Assembly (NCBI GenBank): GCA_050084515.1 | Contig: CM114271.1 | Coordinates: 17,422,001 to 17,486,000, forward strand | DNA from: Blasia pusilla | Lineage: Eukaryota; Marchantiophyta; Marchantiopsida; Blasiales | Reading direction: 5' to 3' | DNA length: 64,000 nucleotides | Shown here: positions 21,721 through 33,491 of the stretch, piece after piece | How the letters are laid out: every line of letters begins with the position of its first letter | How positions within the stretch are numbered: position 1 is the stretch's first letter | Position numbers and translations under genes: made by a program | Notes under the pieces: model-generated | The model's input: the letters and a program-made list of their open reading frames with translations, nothing else | Database searches by the model: none | What the model was told of the DNA's origin: nothing

Positions 21721-24700
21721 ATGGCACGCAAAGCTTCGCACGCCGGGTCTTGGTACACTGAGAACGGTATTTTCTTTGGCCGATGGATGACAAATTTGAG
21801 GCTCGGAATCGGAATTTTCTTGGCGATTGTCGTTTCAGGTTATGTGAGGGGATGCTGATTGTAATTCGGCGCTGCGAGGAGGATGATGGATGGGAGGACG
21901 TTGGTCTTGGTCGTGGACTTCGTTGTGTGAGGAGTGGGGGTGTCTTTGGCGTCCGGAGATCTAGTGTGGCATTGAGATCTTTCAGTTGCATCGTCTGAGC
22001 GAGGGAAAAATGGAGTTTAGGACTTGCTGGGAAAATTCTCTGGTGTGGGAAGGATGACGAGTGAGATAGTTTTAAGTGAGGTGCGAGTCTTCTTCCCATA
22101 CTTTTTCGTAGCGGTTCTTGTGTGCGGGTTGAGGGAGAGCAGATCCCTGTAGCTGCGTCCTCATGTACTATAACCGGAGAGCTCCTTGGAATGCGAAGTC
22201 GAGGTAACCTCCTACACTATTCGGTGGTGGAGACAACGAGAGTGGGAAAGTAGCTTCCAAATACATGATAGGAGAAGCGGTGGTCAATCCGGTCAGGCTT
22301 GCACCATAAGGGTCTGCTCGACTCACCTCCTGGACTACAATAATCAGGACTCGTCGCCTATCTTCATGGTCTTTCAATTCTGAAGGTTTTCGTTAGTGCC
22401 AATTTTGAAGGTTTTGTCGCCCAAGTTAGAAGGTAGTAACTTTCTCAACTGACACCAGCCACGATTCAGCCCTTTGTAGACGCTAATTCTTGACGCTTCC
22501 CTGGTCATGAACAGCGCGGGAGCTGACAGACGAGCTTGACAGATGGCTCGGAGCTTCTGGCTTAGCTAAGCGCCCAAACGCGCGAGCTGTGATTGCTCCG
22601 TAGGTTCTTTTATTCCTTTTCTTTCACATTTTGAGAGATTCTTTTGTTTGCTTAGTTTCAAAGTCAGCCAAGCTTTGACCTGGGTTCAACGAAAGTGTCT
22701 CACGGTTGATCTATTGATGTTTCATTCAAAGGGATTTGTTCCATGATAGTCGTAATAGTACCAGAACCGACGTGTTTGTGAATGTGAGCAGTAGTCCTTG
22801 GAATGATTGCAGACATGCAGGTTATCGGTACTCAGGACGCTGTGCAGCATTTGCTTTTGCAAATATTGATCCACAGATCATGTGAGGCATTACCATCCCT
22901 ACAGACATAAAATATTCACTCGTATTTGATTTCATACCTGGATTTGCTTGGTATTCTTCCTGCAACCTCTTCCTCGCTAAATTCGAGTGTCTGGGAAAGT
23001 TGAAGTCCCGTTGGTGAGCTAGCCTTGTAAGTTAGTAATAGGTTCATGTCTTCTGTTTAAATGTCAGAGTGCACCAGGTTCGTGCATCATACATGAAGAT
23101 TAATCATTTGTGTCCCTGTTTGGATGGGGTGAGGGGCCAACAGATCACGAGTCTTTCTTCTTGGGCCTTCCCATCATTACTTCACCCGCAAGTGTGCCCT
23201 GTCCAGGGCGACTGTATACAAAACTCCTCTTGGTGATCTACCTATCGATCTTGAAAGTGAGCATCATGGAAGCACTGGAGCACAACATTTCCAAGACCAT
23301 GTGATCTCATCTTGCTATATCATTGTATTTGCTGATGTTGATTAAGCTAGTTTCTCTTTGTTGCCCAAATACATGATTTGCTGCTGGTTGAGAATAACCT
23401 CTTATTTAATGCGGCTTCACTAGCCACACAGGGATTATTTTAATCAGTTGTTGTGGTTGGGAGTGTTTCTTTCATGAAGGCCAAATTCTTTTGTGCTCTG
23501 CTTTTACGGTGGTTCTTGTTGTGAGCAATTCCAGGGTTTTGTTCAAGCTTGACTAGTTTTTTTTCAGTGCCATGGTTTCTTTCCTTCTTGGAGCTGAAGT
23601 GCTTTCCATTCTACTGTTTCTTATCAAGTAGTGCGGTCACCTCATGTTTTGATCAGTTGGTAATTATTTGAAAAACAGAGTAGATGCATAGGGATCTGAC
23701 TGGTAGGGTGGGAGATGGAGGGAAACAATTTAACTTATCATTTTATACTAGGTTTCAGATCTCTTGAAATGACATATTGAGGTATTCTGTCGTTTTATTA
23801 GCTGACATTTTGGGAGCTATCAACAAGCTGTAGAGGAGGGATCTTTTACAGGTAGGCTGGGTACAAAGACGAGTGTGGATTCCAAGGGCAAGTGCGGCAG
23901 AAGTGTTGCAACATGCCAAGACCAACTTCTAAAACCAAAAGGAGAAGCTTGAGATTTATAATACTAGTTCAGATTTGTGAACCGCTAGATTAATGTTTAT
24001 GTTGCCCTCATCAATCACCTCTGATGTAGTTGGTTGGATGTATCTAACCAATTTCTCCAGTCTGCATCTAAGCTGTCTTTACATTTCAAATATTCTGAAA
24101 CCCTGCAGTAGTGAGCACCGTTCTGTGGGTGAACCTCATTGCTTTAGTTTTGATGGATGAGGGGTGCCACTGCAGCTTATCAAGAACTGAAGGCAACAGG
24201 GAGATTTGAAGAAATGGACATGAACGTGGATGAGGCAGAACACAGCATGGAGATGCACTTACCTTACATAGCTAAGGTTTTTGATGGGTATGCTCGGTAA
24301 ATCAATCCTCATGGATCAGAATATTGTGATTGGAACTGCTGTACTTACAGGAAAAATCTGCCACTATAGAGTTAGTTTATTTTATGCAAAATCGTCCAGC
24401 AGTCTACTTAGCTCTTGGAAACATCCTGATCAAGATGGTACATCATTACTTGAGATATATAAGTTAGCTTAGCTGTATAAGTTTTGAAATTTTCCTGGGT
24501 GTACAGATGCCCAGTAAAGCTTGTTCCAATTTTAGTTGGAGCACTGTCATCAGAAAGTGAAGTAGCATATGGACGATTGCTGGCCAAATACATTGATGAT
24601 CCGGCAAATTTTTTCTGTGTTTCTTCTGACTTTTGCCATTGGGGCTCACGGTATGCAACCCTAGAGACTCTGATAACCTTGAGTGATCAATCTTTCTTTA

Positions 24701-26096
24701 TTAGATTGGTCTTGGAACCTGTTCTGCCGAACGAATCATTCATGGTTTAATGAAGGGGCTTTCCATGTCTTCTAGAATAGCAATAGAGTCAAAAAGTATC
24801 CACATGCCAGGAGGCAACCTTTCAATATTTGCGCAATCTGCAAGAAAGAAAAGTCGTATATTTTTTCTCAGGGACTTTATTCTGATGGCATCTTGCTGCG
24901 TAAAATTTTTTATTAGACTGCATGCGGTTTCTACTTTCTTTAAAAGTGTGTAGAAGTGATCCCTCGGCCATCTTTACATTGTTAGTATGCTATGGTATAA
25001 ATTGCTGTTACTTCTAGCTTCTGGTTGCAGGGTCCTGCTTTGGACTGGAAACGGATGGGGCTGAAAAGTGATATTGGAAATTTTTTGCACTCGTCTCTTT
25101 TTGCATGACAGGTTCAACTATACCTACTATGAGAAGAAACATGGTCCTATATACAAGTCAATTGAAGCTCTGGACCAAAATGGCATGAATATTATCGAGT
25201 CGGGGGACCCAAGAGCTTTCAGGGATTACCTCCATGAGTACGACAACACAATTTGCGGCCAACACCCAATTGGTGTATTTCTTAATGTAAGCACTTCCTT
25301 GGCAGTCTTCCCGGTTGATTTATGGATTCTCCGGTCAGTTTATAGCATCATCTGCTGTAGTGGTAGGTGCTATCCAAAAAGTAGTTCCCAACCTGTTCTC
25401 AACCGTCCACCTAGGTTTGAAGAAAATTGGTTTTGAAGAAAATTCATAGTTCTGCTTACACTCGAAGGTTCTCGCATGGGATGAAATTGCCAAGTGCTGG
25501 TCTGAAGTTGGCATGAGAAATCCTCACAGCTTATAATCAGGAGTTAAAATACACCTCTTAACTCTACTGTCGTCCACCAGCAGTATTCTGAATGGTCCAA
25601 CTCGGGGAGTTGCGTGGTTGAAGTTTTGACTGGAGTTGCTGATTTTTAGGTGTGGCCTCAGACGTGAAAGTTTCCAAAACTGGGGGATTCGCGTCTTTTT
25701 TTTCCTGAATTTTCATTCATTAACAGAGGCTACGTCATATGGTTTTATGATTCCTGCCAAAACCCTATAAAGTAGATGCCACATTTGTAAACTTTGCTGA
25801 ATTTTTTCTCTAGGTTTTCCTCGTCTTGCTATCAATACTAGATTCTGGCGAGAGTTTTCATCCCTCATTATGTGAGGCAGAGGTTGATGTTCAGTCTGTA
25901 ATGACCATCTTCCAACCGAGTGGTCAACTAAAGATCGGTACTAATGAGGAAGGTGTGCGTGATGCAGATGCTAGAACATTGTGAAAGTAGACTTCAAATC
26001 AAGTTCCTGCAATACGAGCAGTCTAGCCACTGCAAAAGTATGCGGGATAGCAGTGTTAGCTACGCATCAGCTGTAGCAACGGTTGAATCTAGCTAG
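21721..26096 (+). CDS. MEMO1: MEMO1-family protein, complete, 8 exons, 290 residues
   Basis: Exons 21721-21766, 22515-22599, 22813-22881, 23144-23256, 24176-24287, 24507-24650, 25112-25286 and 25968-26096, all GT-AG, total 873 bases with no frame break. Landmarks: ASHAGSWY (residues 5-12), APHAGY with His45, LLGPSHHY with His77, [30 protein letters not shown] with His186, [10 protein letters not shown] with Cys238, and the end [18 protein letters not shown]. The spacing of His45, His77, His186 and Cys238 matches human His49, His81, His192 and Cys244, the metal/redox pocket. The fold is related to class III dioxygenases such as LigB. Human MEMO1 acts in motility signalling and redox/copper handling; the plant role is not settled. 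Length equals the plant family (about 290). The ATG follows a GC-rich leader, with no ATG closer in frame. Confidence 0.95.
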
Positions 26097-29000
26097 CCGT
26101 ATGCCGCATTGTTTCTAGACCGCCACCTAGTGCTGTCAAATGCCGGTCTTTGTGTGGAGCCTGAAGCCCAAGGCAAATGCTTGCTCGACAAATCACGAGA
26201 CATTCATGTAAATAAAAATTGTATAGCAGATTTTGGGTCATCCAGGAACACATAGGTTGGCAGCTTCCGACAAGACATTCCTATGATTCATATTTATTGA
26301 CAGCTTTGAAAGTTTCCAAAAATTTTCGTCCCATACAACTCATGCGTTCGGCCACAAAGAGTGCATTATGGTCTCGGAGTTATCGGCAGGAGCGTATGTA
26401 TAATCAATAAACCCTCACTTTTCTCTGAAAATACTGCTAATCACAATCTCGACACGATCAAAAGCAATTCCACGGAAAGGAAGTATAGTTTCCATCGTGT
26501 TGCGCATCACGACCATGGCTATTAACGGAGCACTCCACACCACCGTCCTCACAGGACGACGATTCCTACACACCAGGTCGACTCCATGCATCTCTCTTAT
26601 AAAGAGGCGCCTGGCGTTCTCTGCAGTCAGCCCAACCTTCACATATACCTCTCATGGTCAATTGTCGTCTCCACCCTGAGTATCTTCCACACTCATCCAC
26701 TTTTCATTTAGTCTTCCCACACCCATCTGTTCCGCATATGTGAAAAGGTGGAGAACGGGTGAGCTGTGGGTGAAAGTCATGTGTCACCCTAAACGCTCCC
26801 GTCTTCTTGCGCACGGATGGTGAAAGATGTAGACGACACATTTTGACCAGCGAGTTGCGGAGGACAGGAGCTGTGCGCACCAACTACCAATAAAACTTTG
26901 TGCATATCATTTCACACCTTTGCATAGTTGGATAAGTGACTAAACTTTGTACATGTAGTGTGTACAAGTAAGCGAGCTTGGTAAATTCCTTTATTCTTCG
27001 TGGAGGGCCACAAAATATGCTCCTATATAATGACAGAAGGGAGGGAAGAACTCCGATGGTCCCCCATGACCCTTTTCTGCATGTTTTGTTTTTTCTTTTC
27101 TTTTCTTTATTTTTCTACAGTAACAGAATGGAAGGAAGAACTCCACAAGATGAGGAATTACAATACGCCTTAAAACCTTATACTCGTGGGCAACGGCGTA
27201 TAAGAGTCATGTGGAAGCAGAGCGAGTGGGTAAAATTGTTAGATAAGAATATATGTTTATATAGTTTAAAATCTTTTGATTAAAGTAAAGAGGATTTCAA
27301 AACAAGTGGAGAAGATAATTCAAAAGATGGGGCTAACTACAAAGCGCTAAATAGACTCCTTAGTCTTCCTAACCAAAGTTATTCGAGAGAATGGATGTAC
27401 CGAGGAACTTCATAAGAATACATACAACACTTGGGCATGAGGTTTTTTGTCCACGTACTAGTTTAAAACTCAAAATCCCAAATCCCAACTTTTAGTGATT
27501 CATTTGAGTTTGAAACATGCTTCCAAACCCAAAAAGAAACTCTGATTTGTTATATTTTTATATTTTAAGAGGATTATAATATCCATCCGCCACCATTTAT
27601 CCTTTCTTTCAAGACAAGTACAAGAGTTTTGGAGACATCAAATGGGTAAAACTAAGAGGAAAAGAGGATACGAGGAGAAGCACTAAGAAACATGAATCGA
27701 GTGGGTGAGCACTATGAACCACTACAAGCCATATAGTAGGTGAGAGGAGGGTACTATCTTGGTGAATAAGGAAAGTAAGCATCTACAAAAACTTTTCATT
27801 TGAGTAGTTTATGTAGTAGTGTCCAATACTTCTTAGTGAAAGAGTGACCTCATTTACATCTTGGAAAGGGCACATTCATTTATATGCTATTAACAAAGGG
27901 TATCATCTTGATTTGTTCAACATTTGGAATGGTTACCATTATATCTTTACGCACATCCCTTTGAGAGAAATTTTATGAATGAGATTATTTTGGCACATGA
28001 AAAATAGAGCATGAGTTCTATCTTTTCTGAGATGGAACATAATGGCTTTAAGGAATCCATATATTGTACGGGAATTTAAAATACAAGGAAATGATTTAAT
28101 GGACGACAAAAAGAGCTTTACAAGAGAGAAAATCTTCAAATGGAGCCAAAACATAGATGACTTTTGAAAAAATAGTGGCACACAATTGTCTATTTTCTTA
28201 ATGATACCAATTTGAAGCTTCTATGTGATGAACAAAGACAGAAATTTGATCAAATGGGAAAATCTATACACCACCAAACGGAGGTGAAACAATTCCCAAG
28301 GAAAAGAGAATTGAAAAAAAACGAATTGTGGAAACCAAGCCCAAATAGAACTTGGCACTTGGGGAGACTTGGACCCAATAAACACAAGGTAACTTCTTGA
28401 ATACCAATGGAACGCACATCTGATTGGATCTTTAAGACTTAACGCAAAACTTCGGCTTGCAAAGATCAAAGACAGAAGTGATTTGGGATAATGCAAGGAG
28501 GAGTAGAGCTTGAACTCTACAACACTATCCTACATCATTTATTCATCGCTAGTTGTGGCAATAATCCAATAGTGATCCCATGGGGTGATGGTGGGATTTT
28601 TGGTTTAGATTTCATATACGGTGTTGTACAAGTGGACACGGGCACCATTGTGACCCCTAGAGTTGTCCTGTTGGTCAAAACCAAGAGCATGTTCTTGTTG
28701 GTGTGGTATATCAGCTAGAGCATGTGCTCTAGGTCAGTGAGGACATGAGGAAGTTGAGGACAATATTGGTCAATGAGGACATGTTTTGCAAGTTGCATTT
28801 TTTGGCATGACACTATATATGGGCCAATGGTGGGTCCAAGTGAGTTGTTGCAACATAGTGTGGAGTGGTATATCCACCATCCATAGGGTGAGGCCTTCAT
28901 GGAGAGGAATGACAAAGGTTTCGTAGGGACATTGACATTGGTGTTCTTTGATGTGTTGGAATGTCTAGTGGATATTCAAGAGGTTCATATGGGCGCGTTA

Positions 29001-31653
29001 GCAGTGTTGCCACTAGATACACAAGCGTTATGGTCAATTGATATGGAGGGACATAAGACATTGGATTCATTGCTGTGGTGTATTGTTATGACATTGAGTG
29101 TTGGAAGTGTATGGTTCTAAACAAGCATTTTTTGTTGACGTTCGATGGTTGGAGGTGCACAATCTAGGTGAATGTGTGTTTACAATGGTGTTGTGTTGGT
29201 GGTTTGAAAGGGTGGTATATGGCTTGAAATATACCGCTCTTCGATAACACTAAATAAGAATTGAGCCATTCCCACCCTCAATGTGAGGGAATCTAGGTCT
29301 GTAGAATGCCGAGAGGACCTTGCTCTAACCTATGCTCGAAAGGCTCAACTATGGAAATATGAGCCTCTCCAAGCCTCCCTTTGGAGTATAGCCCTCTCAA
29401 GGCCCCCAAGGCTCCAAGAGCATTACATGTGCACATAAGTCATCTCAACTTGGTTGGGAGGCTCTTTCCTAATCGAGAAGCTCCAAGAAAGTCCCAAGAA
29501 ACCCCAAAGGATGACATGTGCATACATGTACCAAAAGAAAGGCCGGTAGGTCACTCTTGGCCTCTCCACATCTAACTACACACATAGCCCGCCTATCAAG
29601 ACCTACTACATACTCTTACTAGACTGCATTTACCATGATAGTAGTTGTGTGCAAACACATCGTTGTCACGTACACGTAAACATAACACATATCAAAAACA
29701 CATCACGACCATATGTACACCCGGCCATCACACAAAGAGGCTACACAACCCTTCCCCCCCTTGCTAGTGGTTAGGTCCTTCAACGAGTCCAACCCCATAT
29801 AGTCAACTATTTTGTCTAAAGTAACATGCACTTTTTCGGTACTAAGATCAAGGGGATCTCGAACGGGATGAGTGCTCGCCCCCTAGGATCTTAATTATGG
29901 AAGGATTTTAGATCATCAAAATTAAATGGAGGAAGTAATAAAGTTAAGTTGGGTATGTCCAAATTTCTCCCAAATCGTAAACATGTGGCTAAGTGTGGGA
30001 TGCAGTATGTAACATAAACATATGTATGATTGGGGCGGTAAATTTTTTGCAATTAAAATTAAAAAAAAAGTAAATCCTATGATTATTTGCACTAATGCCT
30101 AACATGTTAAACACCATATTTTGACAAGTTTACTAAGAATGCAAATTTTAACCTCCACATTTGCAATCATTGGAGAGATCCAAGGAGAAAAAAATTTTTA
30201 TTTTGGAAATTCCTTACCTTAAAAAACCCACCATAAAATTTTTCAAATAAGATTTATGTCTTTGAAAATTCCTTATCAAATTAAAAACAATATATTAAAA
30301 AATAACCATCCGTTAAGTTTTCAAATCAAATTGTCGATCGCCATAAATATTTTTTCCAATTACTATCTTACCATGCACATCCATGATGAATATATTGTCA
30401 AAAAAAGTGTCACTTGCTGGCATTTCATGTTTGCGTATTTTCATTACTAATCTTCCTCTCCATGCCCCCCACCCAATGCATGCAAATAAATCAAATAATT
30501 AATTGAATTTAATAATCATTCATGCTAGAGATTACTTCGTATATAGATATATGTCCATATTTTCTTTTGGAAGAGTTTGAAAGTACTTATGGATAGACTC
30601 CATTGACGAAAGCACATAGGTATGATGAATAGTTGAGAATTCCTTAACCCTAAATTTGGCAAGGTGGGAAGGTTTAGGCTTAGTCCATCTCATGAATGCC
30701 CTTCCTATTTAAAGGAAGCATCGATATAATAATTGGCGACCACATATGCATACTAAGACAAGATAGTGGAACAATAAGACAAAATAGGCAACATCCTTGA
30801 ATTTTGTTGCTTGGCATTTAGACGGGTAGAAGAAATAGAACAAACGGAAAGAAGGAAACGAATAGGGATTTGAGTAGAATATATAATAATAAATTAATTT
30901 AATATTATAATGGGTGATTATAAATATTAATAAAATATGATAAATATGAAAGATAACCAAATTTTAGAGTTTTTACCTCAATTCATATTTGATGGAAAAA
31001 GGAAATTAAAATTTTAACGGAGGAGTAGATTGTTGTTAAAATTTTTACACAAAGATAAAATTACTTAATGTATTGGGATATCATTTAAATTTGAATGGAG
31101 TATTTTAATTATTAAGAACAGTGAAATGTTATTACTCTTCGAAGATTTTAGAAAATATAAATCATATTTGAAATTTGAAATAAATAGCATGATTATTTCC
31201 GGAAATAATTTTATTAATTCACATGTGATATTCTGGGAAAGGAAAATGAATCTGAATTGAAAGGGAAAATGATTTCGTTAATTAAAATTAGCCAAGATTT
31301 TTGTTAGTGAATGTTATTTTGGTAGGAAGAATGGAAGAGGAAGAATAGTTATTGTTTGAGCTTTTATGGATTAGTGAAATTATTTGAAGGGAGATGGGTG
31401 TTATTTAAAGATGAAATTTTCTTATTCTTTTAAGATTTTAAAAAGTGGAAATTGAACTTAAAATTTTAAATTTTTAACAGAATTTAAAAAAATATTATTA
31501 CTGTTTTTAAAAACCCTATTGATATGTGATAATTGGACAAGAAAAACATATTTAACATGGTATTGGTCAGAATTTTTTTTTAAAAATTAAACATCATTAA
31601 TCCCATTATTAAAAAAAACTTTTCAAATATTTTTATTTTCCGTATATCACACG
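26097..31653. other. Long stretch without a supported gene
   Basis: The first few hundred bases should include the 3' end of the MEMO1-family transcript. Beyond that, open frames (such as 28491-28718, 28899-29120 and 28221-28496) show no family signature. Around 29640-29830 the sequence resembles 61824-61990 (TGTGTGCAAACACATCG... TGGTTAGGT), a dispersed repeat that shares words with the LTR ends. From 30060 to 31650 the DNA is very AT-rich, with no coding. Confidence 0.5.
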
Positions 31654-31666
31654 GATACCTTATTAA
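31654..31666. repeat. Target-site duplication, left copy, of the LINE
   Basis: GATACCTTATTAA, identical to 33479-33491. Confidence 0.85.
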
Positions 31667-33478
31667 GAGAAAAAAAAAAGATGCACTTCGATAGAAACGA
31701 GTGATGGAAAACCCATCGGAAGTACAAAAGAGTCAAAACGTGAAGGCCACAACAAGACCAGAAAAGGAAGAAGGGGGGATTCCCCCCCCTAACGACAAAA
31801 CTCACCAACAGCAGAGACAATATCAGCAACAACAAGAGAGCTATGACTACTACTAAGTGGGGCTCTAGCGCCGGTGTCTCCCACAGCCTGAGCCCGCCGC
31901 AAAAGCCCATTAGCCTGGGCACGCTGCAACGCTATGGAGACCCGCTGCCTACAATAGAGAATCGCAGTAGCTAATGGGACGACCCATTTCTCGAGTGGAG
32001 ATGATGGCGCGATCCGTGAACGAAGTCGAACCTCTCCCCCATAGCCCCATACATCTCTATGGCTAGGGGATGAAGATGTGCCCTCGTGAAGTCGATTGTA
32101 GATATGTATCTTCTTCACCGCCGCCGCCGCCGCTCTTGTAGCATTCGCCCTTGGGCCACCACTTGAGCTCGACCTTGCCCCCGCGTGAGAGGATCTGTGA
32201 CTACCATGTCCGCCACCACCACCTCAGCCTCTCGTGTCATGTAGAGATCAAGACGAATAAGGGAATCTGCATGGAGTAGTGCCTCTCTCTCGCACATGGC
32301 GACCACTCTCCCGAGCAATCATCGAACATGATATCCCGACCTTTGCATCGTGAGTGGCTATCCTCTCACCCCTAAAGACGGACAGCGTGCCAAATGCACA
32401 CCAAGTGAATCCAGGCTCGCGACACTCGCGGTGTGTCGAACCAACCACCGATGGTTGGGGAGGCCCAAGCGGAACCGCATCATCGCCGTGTGGTATAGGT
32501 AAGTGGTGCGACACGGAAAGCTGGAGAAGGGGGCGCCCTACCCATGAGCTGCCCCTTTCCGAGCAAGAGCGAATACGGGCCCTAACCTCCATGGGGATAT
32601 TCCCGTCAGACATAGTGCCTCTAAAAACTGCCTCAAAGTGGGCTTCCATCAAGGAAGATTGGAGCCCAGACTCACTGGAGGTAACTAAGGAGGAGAAAGT
32701 GGGGAGAACGGCTCTAGCCTCAACTCGAAGGGAATCTCTACAAGCTGTGAGTGAAGACTGAAGTGGGAAAGAGCCATCCTCAACCTGGGAGACGTAGTGT
32801 AGAAGGAGCGGTCTATCTCTAACCAAAAATCTGGAGCAAAGGAGGGGTGCCACTGTGGTCCAACTCCCTAAAAAAGCGGAGGGCGCCACTAACTCGGTCG
32901 AGAGAAGACCTACTCCACCAAAGGAAATCGGCCAAGAGGCCTGTCTACAAGCTAACTCCCCCATAGGGCACTCTAAGGAGCCGGGTCCTAGAAGATCCCC
33001 AAACACCTGCATGAGCTTCCTATCAAAGGATCTATATAGGGAAGAAAGGTGACTAGATGTCCACACCGTTCTAGTGAGGTAACAAGATCTATGAGCAAAA
33101 CAAGAAGAAAGAATGCCGAAGGCGACTTGAGGGTCACCAATCCTCGTAAGATCATCAACGTGGAGAAGATCCTCGGTTAGAGCCGCTGCCACGAAACTCG
33201 ATACAAAGTCCTGGCTCCTGAGCGAGACTCCCAAGACTCGAAGCCCTCCTACAGGTCGCAAGAAGCCGTCGGGTAAATGTAGATCATCACGTAGGCCTGA
33301 TGGAGACCAAGCTTTGCACTTCCCCACCTTCACCGCCAGGCCGACACGTGCCAACTGTGCTGAAAAGTGCTCGAATGCAGGGACAACCAGATCTCCAGGA
33401 CCAACAATATGAGTATCATCTGCCAGCGAAGGGAACATGCAACCCAGAAAAGCCTCCACCATAGATAATATGATAAAT
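31667..33478 (-). mobile_element. 5'-truncated LINE (non-LTR retrotransposon)
   Basis: A 1.8 kb insertion bracketed by the 13-base duplication GATACCTTATTAA. Coding is on the minus strand. It begins inside the reverse transcriptase and runs to the C terminus, with the 3' end at the left. Strong 5' truncation and a target duplication of this size are the marks of LINE retrotransposition. The 3' tail on the minus strand is T-rich (TTTTTTTTTTCTC), not poly(A), which is odd. Confidence 0.88.
31850..33462 (-). pseudogene. LINE ORF2-type reverse transcriptase C-terminal part
   Basis: The main frame (33462-32248, 404 codons) opens at GCMFPSLADDTHIVGP, the catalytic ADD box of a non-LTR RT. It goes on through VGLAVKVGKCKAWSPSG and GGLRVLGVSL (RT thumb region), then ILSSCFAHRSCYLTRT, FDRKLMQVFGDLLG, and RQASWPISFGGVGL, typical of plant-type LINE C-terminal regions. 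After the frame ends, related sequence continues in other frames: EVVVADMVVTDP (about 32200) and RQRVSIALQRAQANGLLRRA (about 31900), so at least two frameshifts. The endonuclease and RT fingers are absent. The first Met is a chance codon at the truncation point. Confidence 0.88.
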
Positions 33479-33491
33479 GATACCTTATTAA
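33479..33491. repeat. Target-site duplication, right copy, of the LINE
   Basis: GATACCTTATTAA, identical to 31654-31666. Confidence 0.85.

Noticed and set aside
21345-21758. 137-codon minus-strand frame
   Set aside because: Covers the GC-rich leader of the MEMO1-family gene; low complexity and no homologous motif.
21719-22099. 126-codon minus-strand frame resembling a plastid transit peptide
   Set aside because: Overlaps exon 1 and intron 1 of the MEMO1-family gene; Ser/Arg-rich composition alone is not evidence.
28491-29120. Plus-strand frames of 73-75 codons
   Set aside because: Too short, with no family signature and no splice-compatible neighbours that extend them.
32354-32761. 135-codon plus-strand frame
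   Set aside because: Shadow of the LINE coding strand.
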